A stretch of DNA of 64,000 nucleotides from Duganella sp. 1411 (GCF_017833525.1 NZ_JAFICD010000007.1:230774-294773), one strand, 5' to 3'. Numbered from the stretch's first letter, positions 48,809 to 58,192 are shown. Notes: generated by a model not told the origin, from the sequence alone. Numbers and translations: made by a program.

Positions 48809-49825
48809 TCAATTATGGCTCAGCGCGTTCGATAACAGCTTGGCCGTGATGTCGACGATCGGTATCACGCGCTCATAGGCCATGCGGGTCGGGCCGATCA
48901 CCCCCAGGGTGCCGACGATCTTGCCGTTGGCCATGTACGGCGCGGTCACCACGCTCATCTCGTCCATCGGCACCAGGCTCGACTCGCCGCCGATATAGAT
49001 CTGCACGCCGCTGGCCTTGCTCGACACGTCGAGCAGTTGCATCAATCCCGTCTTTTGCTCGAACATGTCGAACATCTGCCGCAGCGACGTCATGTTCGAC
49101 GACAGATCGCTGACCGACAGCAGGTTGCGCTCGCCGGCGATGACCATGTCGTCCGAGCTGTCCGCCATCGCCTCGCTGCCGGCCTCCACGGCGGCCTGCA
49201 TCAGCCGGCCCATGTCGTCGCGCAGCTGGCGCACCTCGGTCTGCAGGCGCGTGTGCACCTCGTCGAAGGCCAGGCCGCCGTAATTCTGGTTGATATAGTT
49301 GGCCGACTGGATCAGCTGCGTGGGGCTGTAGTCGACATCGGTCAGCAACAAACGGTTCTGAACGTCGCCGGTGGGGCCGACGATCACCAACAGGATGCGC
49401 TTTTCGCCCAGCCGCAGGAACTCGATCTGCTGGAACACCGATTCGCGCCGCGGGCTGAGCACCACGCCGGCGAACTGCGACAGCGACGACAGCATCTGCG
49501 CCGCGTTGGAGATCATTTTCTGCGGCTGCGGCGCCTGCAGGCGCATGCGGCCCTCGACCGACTGCTCGTCCAGGTGCTGGACCGTCAGCAGGGTGTCGAC
49601 GAAGATGCGGTAGCCGCGCGGCGTCGGCACCCGGCCGGCCGACGTGTGCGGGCTGGCCACATAGCCGAGCTCCTCGAGGTCGGCCATGATGTTGCGGATC
49701 GTCGCCGGCGACAGGTCAAGGCCGGAGATCTTGGAGAGCGCGCGCGAGCCGACCGGCTGGCCGTCCGCGATATAGCGTTCCACCAGGGCTTTGAGCAGGG
49801 TTTGAGCGCGTGTGTCGAGTTGCAT
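48809..49825 (-). CDS. hrcA: Heat-inducible transcription repressor HrcA
   Basis: 338 residues. The N-terminal winged helix (LLKALVERYIADGQPVGSRALSKISGLDLSPATIRNIMADLEELGYVASPHTSAGRVPTPRGYRIFVDTLL) and C-terminal VVTAPYMANGKIVGTLGVIGPTRMAYERVIPIVDITAKLLS are diagnostic. HrcA represses groE/dnaK operons by binding CIRCE elements, assisted by GroEL. I see no CIRCE site or chaperone gene in this window. Confidence 0.96.
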   Translation of the reverse strand: MQLDTRAQTLLKALVERYIADGQPVGSRALSKISGLDLSPATIRNIMADLEELGYVASPHTSAGRVPTPRGYRIFVDTLLTVQHLDEQSVEGRMRLQAPQPQKMISNAAQMLSSLSQFAGVVLSPRRESVFQQIEFLRLGEKRILLVIVGPTGDVQNRLLLTDVDYSPTQLIQSANYINQNYGGLAFDEVHTRLQTEVRQLRDDMGRLMQAAVEAGSEAMADSSDDMVIAGERNLLSVSDLSSNMTSLRQMFDMFEQKTGLMQLLDVSSKASGVQIYIGGESSLVPMDEMSVVTAPYMANGKIVGTLGVIGPTRMAYERVIPIVDITAKLLSNALSHN

Positions 49826-49905
49826 GCTGTATATCTTATTTGCCGAGAGTTGCCGTATTTACCTATTATGCACGCTCCGCGCCGGCCGGGGGCTGTCGCG
49901 TCGCA

Positions 49906-50625
49906 TCAATGCCGCATTGGCTCCCCCATCTGTGCCCTGACCCACGCCAGCAACGCGTGGAAATCGGCGCAGATGGCGTCGGGCGCGATGCCTGCGGCCA
50001 GATGGGCGTCGCCGCCGGCGCGGTTCATCCACACGGCGCGCAGGCCGGCCGCCTGGGCGCCGCCCACGTCCAGCCGCAGGTCGTCGCCGACATAGACGGC
50101 GTCGGCCGGCGCCACGCCCATCGCCTGGCAGGCGGCCACGAAGATGGCCGGGTCCGGCTTGGCGCGGCCGAAGCGGGCCGACGCCAGCGCCACCTCGAAA
50201 TGGTGGTGCAGGCCGATGACTTCAAGGTCGGCGTTGCCGTTGGTGACCACGCCCAGCCGCAGCATGCCGCCCAGCTCGGCCAGCACCGGCGCGACGTCGT
50301 CGAACAAGGTGACGGCGTTGCGCAGCACGTTAAAGTGTTGCATCGCGCCGTCGATGTGGGCGGCGTCCTCGCCGGTTTCGGCAAAGACCGCCTCGAGCGC
50401 GACGCGGCGCAGGCGGTACAGGTCGGCCGTCAGTTCCGGCTGCTTTTCCAGCAACGCCAGGCGCAGCGCGCGCAGCGCCTCGACCGAATACTTGCGCGTG
50501 ACGGCCGGCGCGCGCTCGGCCAGCCAGGCGTGCCAGCCCACTTCGGCCGCCGCGATGACCGGGCCGATCGGCCACATGGTGTCGTCGAGATCGAACAGCA
50601 GGGCTTGCGGGCGGCGTGGCGTCAT
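49906..50625 (-). CDS. HAD family hydrolase
   Basis: 239 residues. Motif I ALLFDLDDTMWP has both catalytic aspartates; motif II is GVVTNGN, motif III lysine lies in RFGRAKPDPAIF, and motif IV is VYVGDDLRLDVGGAQAAGLRAVW. This is a phosphatase of the subfamily I type with a helical cap (residues about 20-100). Substrate not predictable. It precedes hrcA on the same strand by 80 nt. Confidence 0.9.
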   Translation of the reverse strand: MTPRRPQALLFDLDDTMWPIGPVIAAAEVGWHAWLAERAPAVTRKYSVEALRALRLALLEKQPELTADLYRLRRVALEAVFAETGEDAAHIDGAMQHFNVLRNAVTLFDDVAPVLAELGGMLRLGVVTNGNADLEVIGLHHHFEVALASARFGRAKPDPAIFVAACQAMGVAPADAVYVGDDLRLDVGGAQAAGLRAVWMNRAGGDAHLAAGIAPDAICADFHALLAWVRAQMGEPMRH

Positions 50626-50815
50626 GGGTGGCGAAAATGAGTGGAATCGCCGCTATTGTCGCACCGATCGCGCCGATCGTAGCGCCGCGCCATAACACGC
50701 TGTTACATCCATTGGGGGGACTGGCGTTACCAAATGCACTAAAATACGGGGCAAATCCGTGTAAGATGCTGCACCCGTGCGTGCCGCCGGCCCTATTCGT
50801 TTTGGAGAAGATTTT

Positions 50816-51460
50816 ATGAAAAGTGTGTTTCCGCGTGCGGGCCTGGCCCTGCTGTGTGGCGTGATTCTGAGCGCCTGTGGCGATAGTGGCAACGGCAGCA
50901 TGCTGCTGCAAGGCAGCATCACCGGCCTGACCAAGCCCGGCCTGGTGCTGATCAATAAACCGACCGGCGAAAAGCTGACCATCGAGGCCGGCGCCGGCGC
51001 GTTCCAGTTCACCCGTCTGGTGGCGGTCGACGAATCGTTCGACATCGAGATCGACACCCCGCCGACCGGCGCCAAGTGCACGCTGACGGACAACATCAAC
51101 AAGGCCAACTCGTTCACGTCCTATCGCACGGTGGTCAGCTGCACCACCAATCCCTGGGTCCTGGGCGGCACGGTGACCGGCCTGGCCGACGACGGCGTCG
51201 CCGGCACCAATGACGGCGTGACCTTGGCCAACGGCCCCGACACCGTCTACATCGCGCCAACGTCGACCACCGGCGCCGATGTGAAATTCTCCTTCGCCAA
51301 CACGGTCGGCGAAGGTTCGCCGTTCGGCGTGACCGTTCTGGCGCAGCCGGCCAACCGGACCTGCACGGTCACCGCCCCCGTCACCGGCGGCGTCGCCGGC
51401 GCCGGCCTGATGCCCGCTGGTAACTACAGCGGCCTGATCGTCGCTTGCGCCCCCAAATAA
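50816..51460 (+). CDS. Lipoprotein with two beta-rich repeats
   Basis: 214 residues from ATG 50816 (TTGGAGAAGATTTT ahead). Lipobox LSACGDS. Two copies of a beta domain follow: LQGSITGLTKPGLVLINK...CTLTD and LGGTVTGLADDG...VTLAN...CTVTAP, each ending in a conserved cysteine-containing strand. Such GTVTGL domains recur in surface proteins of Massilia-like bacteria. It lies just before a paralogue on the same strand; a gene duplication is likely. Function unknown. Confidence 0.75.
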   Translation: MKSVFPRAGLALLCGVILSACGDSGNGSMLLQGSITGLTKPGLVLINKPTGEKLTIEAGAGAFQFTRLVAVDESFDIEIDTPPTGAKCTLTDNINKANSFTSYRTVVSCTTNPWVLGGTVTGLADDGVAGTNDGVTLANGPDTVYIAPTSTTGADVKFSFANTVGEGSPFGVTVLAQPANRTCTVTAPVTGGVAGAGLMPAGNYSGLIVACAPK

Positions 51461-51487
51461 CCTGCCGGCTTAATCTTGGAGAAATAC

Positions 51488-52135
51488 ATGAAATTATCGT
51501 ATATGGGCGCCATCGTGGCGTTGAGCGCGGCTGCGCTGGTGGCCGGCTGCGGCGGCAAGGCGCAGTACACGGTGCAAGGCACGATCACCGGCCTGGCCAC
51601 GCCCGGCCTGACGCTCAGCAATGGTGGACAAAACATCACCGTGCCGGCCGGCGCGACCACGTTCTCCTTCCCCAACCAGATCAGCTACGGCACCAGCTAC
51701 AACGTCGGCTTCGTCCAACAGCCTGACCATATGCTCTGCCAGTTCACCTCCATCAACACCGGTTCGGCCGGCCAGACGGTGGGGATCTCGGTGGGAATCG
51801 CGTGCGCACGCAGGGCCTACACGGTCGGCGGTCAGTTCACCGGCCTGTTCCCTAAAGCCGCCGCGGTCGGCACCACGCCTGCCGTGTTGCGCACCGTGAC
51901 GTTGTTGAACGGCTCGGCCGGCGGCCAAGTCACAGTGAGCAGCCCGACCGACGGCACCGGCGCCGGCGACTTCGTGTTCCCCGCCGCCGTGGCCGACGGC
52001 CAGTCGTATGGCGTGACCATCCACCCGGACACCACGCTGAGCTCGGACGACATCACCTGCACCGTGAAAAACGGCGTGGGGGTGATGGGCGAGGCGGCCG
52101 TGACCAATCTGTTGGTGACGTGCAACCCTAAATAA
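51488..52135 (+). CDS. Lipoprotein, paralogue of the preceding gene
   Basis: 215 residues from ATG 51488 (GGAGAAATAC ahead), lipobox LVAGCGG. Shares the layout of the upstream gene: VQGTITGLATPGLTLSNGGQNITVPAGATTFSF and a second VGGQFTGLF...LRTVTLLNGSAGGQVTV, with paired cysteines. Identity by eye is clear in the first repeat. Both genes end in a CNPK/CAPK tail. The two are separated by 27 nt and probably form an operon. Function unknown. Confidence 0.75.
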   Translation: MKLSYMGAIVALSAAALVAGCGGKAQYTVQGTITGLATPGLTLSNGGQNITVPAGATTFSFPNQISYGTSYNVGFVQQPDHMLCQFTSINTGSAGQTVGISVGIACARRAYTVGGQFTGLFPKAAAVGTTPAVLRTVTLLNGSAGGQVTVSSPTDGTGAGDFVFPAAVADGQSYGVTIHPDTTLSSDDITCTVKNGVGVMGEAAVTNLLVTCNPK

Positions 52136-52293
52136 GGTGGACGGCGCCGGACCCGCTGAGGTCCCGGCGCCTGTGGGAGACGGTAGACATTCACAAATCT
52201 GATGTTTGATATGTGAAAAATAAAGTGGCGTGATATACCGCGACGCAGCATACTGTACTTGTCTCCTCCACTTCTTGCAAAGGAATTGGATTT

Positions 52294-52323
52294 AGCCCGC
52301 TTTAACCAGCGGGCTTTTTTTTT
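52294..52323 (+). terminator. Rho-independent terminator
   Basis: Stem AGCCCGCT (52294-52301), loop TTAACC, AGCGGGCT (52308-52315), then a run of T to 52323. Textbook intrinsic terminator, reading rightward. Confidence 0.9.
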
Positions 52324-52333
52324 GCCCGTCGCT

Positions 52334-52372
52334 GTAGGGCGGATCAGGCGGAACGCCGTAATCCGCCCTACG
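52334..52372. repeat. Dispersed GTAGGGCGGATTA palindrome, copy 3
   Basis: GTAGGGCGGAT-caggcggaacgccg-TAATCCGCCCTAC, the same family as 4693-4724, between the convergent lipoprotein and ksgA genes. Confidence 0.75.
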
Positions 52373-52404
52373 AGGTTCCGACGGCCCGTCCCCCCGGGGG
52401 TGGT

Positions 52405-53175
52405 TTATTTGAGCAGGTTGGCCAGCGCGACGTACTGCGCCAGCCCGACCGTCTCCGGACGGTGCGTCGGGTCGATGCCGGCGGCGACGATCTGCGCTTC
52501 CGTGAACATGCCGGCCAGGCAGTTGCGGATCACCTTGCGGCGCTGCGAGAACGCCTTCAGCACCACCGCCTCCAGCGTGGCGCCGTCGCACGGCAGCGGG
52601 TTGGCCACCGGGATCATGCGCACGATCGCCGATTCCACCTTCGGCGGCGGATCGAACGCCTCCGGCGGCACCACGAACAGCAAACTCATGTCGTAGCGCC
52701 ATTGCAGCATCACCGACAGCCGGCCATAGGTCTTGCTGCCCGGCTCGGCCACCATGCGCTCGACCACTTCCTTTTGCAGCATGAAGTGCTGGTCCTGGAC
52801 CCGCGGCGCGAACGTGGCCAGGTGGAACAGCAACGGGCTGGAGATGTTGTACGGCAGGTTGCCGACGATGCGCAGCTTCTTCCCTTCCGGCACCGGGATC
52901 GTGCCGAAGTCGAACTTGAGCGCGTCGCCCGCGTGGATCGTCAGCTTGGCCGGGTTGTAGGTCTTTTCCAGCCGCGCCACCAGATCGCGGTCGAGCTCGA
53001 CCACGTGCATCATGTTGAGCGTGCGCATCAGCTGCTCGGTCATGGCGCCCAGCCCGGGACCGATTTCGACCATGGCGTCGTCCGGCGCCGGCGCGATGGC
53101 CTCGGTGATGCTCGACAGGACGTACTTGTCGTGTAAAAAATTCTGGCCAAAGCGTTTGCGGGCTACGTGTTTCAT
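52405..53175 (-). CDS. rsmA: 16S rRNA dimethyladenosine transferase
   Basis: 256 residues (also ksgA). VARKRFGQNFLHDKYVLSSITEAI at the start, VEIGPGLGAMTEQL (AdoMet site), and NLPYNISSPLLFHL (catalytic NLPY) are diagnostic. Dimethylates A1518 and A1519 of 16S rRNA. It follows pdxA on the same strand, 37 nt apart, the usual order. Confidence 0.96.
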   Translation of the reverse strand: MKHVARKRFGQNFLHDKYVLSSITEAIAPAPDDAMVEIGPGLGAMTEQLMRTLNMMHVVELDRDLVARLEKTYNPAKLTIHAGDALKFDFGTIPVPEGKKLRIVGNLPYNISSPLLFHLATFAPRVQDQHFMLQKEVVERMVAEPGSKTYGRLSVMLQWRYDMSLLFVVPPEAFDPPPKVESAIVRMIPVANPLPCDGATLEAVVLKAFSQRRKVIRNCLAGMFTEAQIVAAGIDPTHRPETVGLAQYVALANLLK

Positions 53176-53212
53176 GGGTGTTCTTTGAATGGGTGAAATT
53201 TAGAGGCCGGAT

Positions 53213-54331
53213 TTAGCGGCAAAAGCGGACGTCGGCCATCGCCAGCGCGGTGTCGATGGCCGCGTCCATGCTGCCACAGTCGGCCAGGCCGAGGCCCTGC
53301 GCGGCCAGGTCGAGCGCGGTGCCGTGGTCGACCGAGGTGCGGATCAGCGGCAGCCCGAGCGTGATGTTGACGCCGTGCCCGAAGGTGGCGTACTTGAGCA
53401 CCGGCAGCCCCTGGTCGTGGTACATGGCCAGCACGCAGTCGGCGTCGCGCAAATACTTGGGCTGGAACAAGGTGTCGGCCGGATACGGGCCGAGCGCGTC
53501 GATGCCGCGCGCCCGCGCCGCCGCGATCGCCGGGGCGATGATGTCGATGTCCTCGCGCCCCAGGTAGCCGCCCTCGCCCGCGTGCGGGTTCAGGCCGCAC
53601 AGCAGGATGCGCGGGGCGGCGATGCCGAACTTGGCCTTGAGGTCGCGGTCGAGGATGTCGAGGATGCGCGCCAGCCCGTCCTGCGTGAGCGCGGCGGCGA
53701 CGTCCTTGAGCGCCAGGTGGGTGGTGGCCAGCGCCACCCGCAGCGGCGGCGGCGCCGGGTCGCCGGCCGGCTGGCCGGCCAGCATCATCACCACCTGGGC
53801 GGTGCCGGTCTGGTCGGCGAAGTATTCGGTGTGGCCGGAGAATTTGACGCCGGCGTCGTTGATCGTGCTCTTTTGCAGCGGCGCCGTGACGACCGCCTCG
53901 AACCAGCCGGCGCGCGCGCCTTCGATGGCGGCGTCCAGGGTGGCCAGAACGGCCCGCCCGTTGTTCTTGTCGAGTTTGCCGGGCACGACGTGGGCGTCGA
54001 GCGGGATGTCGATCACGCTCACGCGCCCGGGCCCGAAGTGCGGCAGGCCGCCGTTGCGCACCGCCTGCAACGACAGCGCCGACAACTGGATGGCGGGATC
54101 GATGTCGGCGGCCAGCATGGCCAGGAAGGCGGCGTCGCCCAGCAGCACGCAATCGGCTTCGTGGCGGCGCGCCCAGGCGGCGCGGATCGAGATTTCCGGG
54201 CCGATGCCGGCCGGCTCGCCGACGGTGACGGCGATCACCGGCCGCCCCGGGCGGCGCCGGGTCGGGACCGCGCCGGTGGCGGGGTCGGCGGGCGCTACGC
54301 CTGCGCGCCCGGTGGATGAAGTGGCGCCCAT
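53213..54331 (-). CDS. pdxA: 4-hydroxythreonine-4-phosphate dehydrogenase
   Basis: 372 residues. VIAVTVGEPAGIGPEISIRAAW at the start, GHTEYFADQTGT, and CGLNPHAGEGGYLGREDID are the PdxA metal and substrate motifs. Catalyses an oxidative step of pyridoxal phosphate synthesis. The N-terminal 30 residues (GATSSTGRAGVAPADPATGAVPTRRR) extend past the usual start; translation may begin nearer residue 28. Third in a surA-pdxA-ksgA set. Confidence 0.94.
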   Translation of the reverse strand: MGATSSTGRAGVAPADPATGAVPTRRRPGRPVIAVTVGEPAGIGPEISIRAAWARRHEADCVLLGDAAFLAMLAADIDPAIQLSALSLQAVRNGGLPHFGPGRVSVIDIPLDAHVVPGKLDKNNGRAVLATLDAAIEGARAGWFEAVVTAPLQKSTINDAGVKFSGHTEYFADQTGTAQVVMMLAGQPAGDPAPPPLRVALATTHLALKDVAAALTQDGLARILDILDRDLKAKFGIAAPRILLCGLNPHAGEGGYLGREDIDIIAPAIAAARARGIDALGPYPADTLFQPKYLRDADCVLAMYHDQGLPVLKYATFGHGVNITLGLPLIRTSVDHGTALDLAAQGLGLADCGSMDAAIDTALAMADVRFCR

Positions 54332-54352
54332 GCGTGCTCCCGTGTGGCTAAG

Positions 54353-55837
54353 TTACTGTTTGGCGGCCGCGGCCGCGGCGGCGCCCTCTTCGGTGCGGAA
54401 CTCGACGTAGGCGCGGTCGCGCACTTCGCGCTGCCAGCTCTCGGCCGCCTCCTCCATCTTGCGTTCGCGGATGGCCTGGCGCGCGTTGTTGCGCTCGCGC
54501 TCCTTGGAGACGTCGTCGCTCTTGCGCTCGAGCACCTCGATCAGGTGCACGCCGAAGCTGGTCTCGACCGGCTGCGACACCTCGCCGATTTTCAGGTTGT
54601 TCATCGCCGCCTCGAACTCGGGCATCGTGTCGCCCGGGTACAGCCAGCCCAGGTCGCCGCCCTTGGAGGCCGAGCCGTCGTTCGACACCAGCCGCGCCAG
54701 ATCCTCGAACTTGGCGGCGTTGTTGTCGAGCCGCTCCTTGAGCTCGGCCAGCTTGCGCTTGGCGTCGGCCGCGCTCATGGTCGGCGTCACCTTGATCAGG
54801 ATGTGGCGCGCGTGGGTCTGCTGCACGGACGCGGCCGCCTGGGCCTCGGCCACGCTGCGGCGGTCGACCGCCTTCAGGATGTGGAACGCGCCGGTGCTCT
54901 TGATGATGGGCGTGACCTGGCCCGGCTTGAGCTTGGAGAGCGCCTCGGCGAACACCGGCGGCAGCCGCTCGGGCAGGCGCCAGCCGACCGCGCCGCCCTG
55001 CAGCGCGTCGCTGGCGTCCGAATAGGTGGCGGCCATCTTGGCGAAGTCGGCGCCGGTGCGCAGCTGGCGCATCACTTCCTCGGCGCGCGCGCGGCGCTGG
55101 GCGATCACCTCGGCCGTGGCGTTGTCCGGGATGCGCACCATGATTTGCGAGATGTTGATCTCGAACTGCTCGGCGGCGGCGGCCTTCTCGGCGGCCAGGA
55201 AGCTGTCGACCTCGGCGTCGGAGATCTGGATCTTGGAGTCGACCTCGTGCTCGCGCAGGCGCTGCATGATGATCTCTTCGCGGATGTCCTCGCGGAACGA
55301 GGCGAACGGCGTGCCATCCTTCTCCATCTGGTTGCGCAGGTCCTGCACGGTCAGCTTCTGGGCCTCGGCGATGCGGGCGATGGCGCGGTCGAGCTGGGTG
55401 TCGTCGACGCGCACGCCCATCTCCTTGGCCATCTGCAGCTGCGCGCGCTCGACGATCATGCGCTCGAGCAGCTGGCGCTGCAGGTCGGCGGCGGCCGGCA
55501 TCTGCACGTTCTGCGCCTTCATGCGGGCGGTGACGGACTTGATGCGGTTGGCCAGCTCGCGCTGGGTGATGACGTCGTCGTTGACGACCACGACGATGGA
55601 ATCGATGGCGACGTTGCTCGACGAGCCGGGCGGGATGAAGCCCTTGCCGTCGGCCTTGGCGTCCGCCTTGGCGGTGGCGGCCGCGGCGGGCGCGGCGGCG
55701 CTGGCGGTGGCGGCCGGGGTGGTGGCGGCGGCCGGCGCCGGCGTCGGTTTTTTCGAGAACAGGCTGCAACCGCCGAGGGCGGTGGTGCACAACAGGACGG
55801 CGAGTAGCTTCATTTGGTACATACTGGCATTACGCAT
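54353..55837 (-). CDS. surA: Periplasmic chaperone and peptidyl-prolyl isomerase SurA, with a lipoprotein-type signal
   Basis: About 494 residues. The N-domain (NVAIDSIVVVVNDDVITQRELANRIKSV) and two parvulin domains (EINISQIMVRIP...GGAVGWRLPERLPPVFAEALSKL and THARHILIKVTPTMSAADAKRKL...GGDLGWLYPGDTMPEFEAAM) are clear. Unusually the leader reads LLAVLLCTTALGGCSLFSKK, a good lipobox, followed by a 50-residue Ala/Pro/Thr linker. The start is uncertain (ATG at 55837, 55822 or 55813) and no strong ribosome site is seen. It shepherds outer-membrane barrels, including LptD, encoded next door. Confidence 0.92.
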   Translation of the reverse strand: MRNASMYQMKLLAVLLCTTALGGCSLFSKKPTPAPAAATTPAATASAAAPAAAATAKADAKADGKGFIPPGSSSNVAIDSIVVVVNDDVITQRELANRIKSVTARMKAQNVQMPAAADLQRQLLERMIVERAQLQMAKEMGVRVDDTQLDRAIARIAEAQKLTVQDLRNQMEKDGTPFASFREDIREEIIMQRLREHEVDSKIQISDAEVDSFLAAEKAAAAEQFEINISQIMVRIPDNATAEVIAQRRARAEEVMRQLRTGADFAKMAATYSDASDALQGGAVGWRLPERLPPVFAEALSKLKPGQVTPIIKSTGAFHILKAVDRRSVAEAQAAASVQQTHARHILIKVTPTMSAADAKRKLAELKERLDNNAAKFEDLARLVSNDGSASKGGDLGWLYPGDTMPEFEAAMNNLKIGEVSQPVETSFGVHLIEVLERKSDDVSKERERNNARQAIRERKMEEAAESWQREVRDRAYVEFRTEEGAAAAAAAKQ

Positions 55838-55918
55838 GGTAGAACGCTCATGAGTCAGGTGTAAAAAAATCAAAAGGCGCCCGCCCGTCACTGCCGGCGC
55901 GCGCCCGGGTGCCTTGCT

Positions 55919-58192
55919 TTAGCGGCCGTAGCCCTCGTTCAAACGCTGGTAGCCGGGAATGCTGTTTTTCATCGCCTCGAGCGGGCTGCCCACGCCCAGG
56001 TGCGACAGGCCGTTGAGCTCGAGCTGGAAGAAGATCGGCGTCGACGCGGTGGTCGAGGTCGTCACGAAACGCTGGCCGCCGACCCGGAACACCCAGCAGT
56101 CGGCCTTGTATTCGAGACCGATCAGGCTCTCGAGGATTTTGCTGTCCTGCATCGAGTAGCTGACCCGGCCGACGCCGTACCAGCGCTTGAACAGCGGCCA
56201 CTGGCTCGACACCTCGATGTTCTTGAAACTGCCGCTCAGGTAGCGGTAGCCCAGGTTGAGCACCTTCTTCTGGGCCGGGATCCATTGCACCGTGTAGCTT
56301 TGCGACACCACCTGGTGCTGGCTCGGATTGTACTGCAGCGCGCTGTCGAAGCCCCAGTGCTCGGAGATGCGGCCGTTGGCCGACAGCAGGATGTCGGAGC
56401 GGGCCTGCACCACCGGCGTGGTCGAGGCCAGCTGTACGCGCTGGTCCTCGAAGTAGAAGCGCTGGCCGAACGCCAGGCGCAGCTGCTCGGCGCCGGCGGC
56501 GTCGAGGAAGCGCGACACCAGCGCGGCGGTCAGCTGGTTGGCGTCGCCGATGCGGTCCGAGCCGACGAAGCGGTTCTCGCTGAAGATCTGGCTGAAGTTG
56601 AACGTGGCCGCGTCGGTGTCGAAGGTGGGGAACTGGCTCTGGTCGCGGTACGGCGTCTTGACGTAGAACAGGCGCGGCTCGAGCGTCTGCGTCATCTCCT
56701 TGTTCTGGAACTTGACGTCGCGCTCGAACACCAGGCCGGAGTCGAGCGAGAACGTCGGCACCACGCGCGACATGTTGCGCGCCGCCTGCGCGCCGAAGCT
56801 GTCGAGCGAATAGCTGGCCAGGTTGACCATGACCTTGGGCGTGACGAAGTAGCTGGGGCCCACGATCGGGTAGCTCAGCTGCGGAATGCCCACCAGCCGC
56901 GTGCCGTTGATCAGGGTCGGATGGGTGAAGCGCGTCAGTTCGCTGTCGAAGGCCCAGTCGAAGCCGCCGGCGACGTCGTACTGGGCGGCGTGGAAGTTGA
57001 CCGCCGGCAGCCGGTCATACGGGCGCGACACGAACAGCGACGCGTCGGTCACCGAGGCCGGGTCCTGCAGCACCTGGTACTTCTGCACGCGCGCGGTCAG
57101 GCTCCAGATGTCGCCGTGGTAGTCGGTGCGCAACTCGCGCAGCAGCTGCCGCTCGGTCGAGCTCGAGACGGTCTTGGAGAAGTCGTTCGGATAGTTGTTG
57201 TCCGACGCCGCGCGCAGGCTCCACGCGTACGACCAGTCCTCGGTCAGGTCCTGCTTGTGGGTCGACTTGACGGTCCAGCGGTCGGTCGAGCCGCCCGGCT
57301 TCTCCGGCACGTATTTCTTGTCGTGCGGCAGGTACTCGAGGTAGGTGTCGCCCTGGTACAGGCCGCCATCGGTCTCGCCCAGGTAGCGGGCGTGGGCGCC
57401 GAGCTGGAAGCCGCGCCGCGTGATGATCTTCGGAAACAACGTCAGGTCGCGGTTGGGGGCGATGTTGAAGTAGTACGGCACCACCAGCTCGGGGCCGGTG
57501 CGCGAGCCCACGCCCGGGGTCGGCGAGAGCCAGCCGGAGCGGCGCGCGCCCGACAGCGAGAACGACAGCGCCGGCGTGCCCAGGATCGGCACGTCCTTGA
57601 AGTAGACCACGGTCGGGCCGGCGGTGCCGACGTCGCGCCCGGAGTCGAGGTTGAGCGTGTTCGAGCGCAGGTACCAGTCCGGATTGGTGCCCTCGCAGGT
57701 GCTGTAGGTGCCGTTGAGCACCAGCGCCTCGTCCTCGTTGAGGAAGTTGATGCGCTCGGCCTTGCCCTGGGCGTTGTTGGCCTCCATCCGGTACGTCGGG
57801 CTGAGCATGTAGCCCTTGCCGCTGTCCATGTTCAGCTTGAGCTCGGTGCCGGTGTAATAGTCGCCGTAGCGCCAGATCTTGACGTCACCCTTGGCCTCGA
57901 CCTCGTTGTCGACCTGGCGGTAGCACGCGTAGTCGGACTGGACCTTGGTCTTGTCCTTGATGATCTCGGCGTTGCGCTCGAGCGTGATCTCGCGCTCGGG
58001 GCGCCCGCCGATGTCCTCGGCCATGACGGTGGTGACGGCGTTCGGGTCCTCCACGCGCGGCGCGCGCGCCTTGGGCGGCGTGCCCTGCGCGTAGGCGTAC
58101 GGCGGCACGGCCGACACAGTGACGATGGCGGTCAGGGCATACGCCCAGCGGTGCGAAGTGGGGGGGGCCAGTAGCCAGCGCATGCAGCTCAT
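55919..58192 (-). CDS. lptD: LPS-assembly protein LptD
   Basis: 757 residues. A signal peptide (ALTAIVTVSAVPPYAYA), a periplasmic OstA-like jellyroll (IIKDKTKVQSDYACYRQVDNEVEAKGDVKIWR, ALVLNGTYSTCEGTNPDWYLRS), then a large beta-barrel (SGWLSPTPGVGSRTGPELVVPYYFNIAPNRDLTLFPKII). Cysteines in DYACYR, YSTCEG and KADCWV are positioned for the family's disulfides. It delivers lipopolysaccharide to the cell surface with LptE. Followed by surA at 82 nt; divergent from amgK. Confidence 0.95.
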   Translation of the reverse strand: MSCMRWLLAPPTSHRWAYALTAIVTVSAVPPYAYAQGTPPKARAPRVEDPNAVTTVMAEDIGGRPEREITLERNAEIIKDKTKVQSDYACYRQVDNEVEAKGDVKIWRYGDYYTGTELKLNMDSGKGYMLSPTYRMEANNAQGKAERINFLNEDEALVLNGTYSTCEGTNPDWYLRSNTLNLDSGRDVGTAGPTVVYFKDVPILGTPALSFSLSGARRSGWLSPTPGVGSRTGPELVVPYYFNIAPNRDLTLFPKIITRRGFQLGAHARYLGETDGGLYQGDTYLEYLPHDKKYVPEKPGGSTDRWTVKSTHKQDLTEDWSYAWSLRAASDNNYPNDFSKTVSSSTERQLLRELRTDYHGDIWSLTARVQKYQVLQDPASVTDASLFVSRPYDRLPAVNFHAAQYDVAGGFDWAFDSELTRFTHPTLINGTRLVGIPQLSYPIVGPSYFVTPKVMVNLASYSLDSFGAQAARNMSRVVPTFSLDSGLVFERDVKFQNKEMTQTLEPRLFYVKTPYRDQSQFPTFDTDAATFNFSQIFSENRFVGSDRIGDANQLTAALVSRFLDAAGAEQLRLAFGQRFYFEDQRVQLASTTPVVQARSDILLSANGRISEHWGFDSALQYNPSQHQVVSQSYTVQWIPAQKKVLNLGYRYLSGSFKNIEVSSQWPLFKRWYGVGRVSYSMQDSKILESLIGLEYKADCWVFRVGGQRFVTTSTTASTPIFFQLELNGLSHLGVGSPLEAMKNSIPGYQRLNEGYGR

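Larger units (their letters stand above)
52136..52404. other. 269-bp region with two hairpins and a dispersed repeat, possible small RNA
   Basis: GGCGCCGG...CCGGCGCC at about 52145-52173 is the first hairpin, without T-run. From about 52195 to 52290 the DNA is AT-richer. A strong terminator (AGCCCGCT 52294-52301, AGCGGGCT 52308-52315, then eight T) follows, about 160 nt after the last stop codon. A short transcript ending there is possible. No open frame with a ribosome site was seen. Confidence 0.35.

Noticed and set aside
49826..49905. CIRCE element for HrcA upstream of hrcA
   Set aside because: I looked for TTAGCACTC-N9-GAGTGCTAA and found no match.
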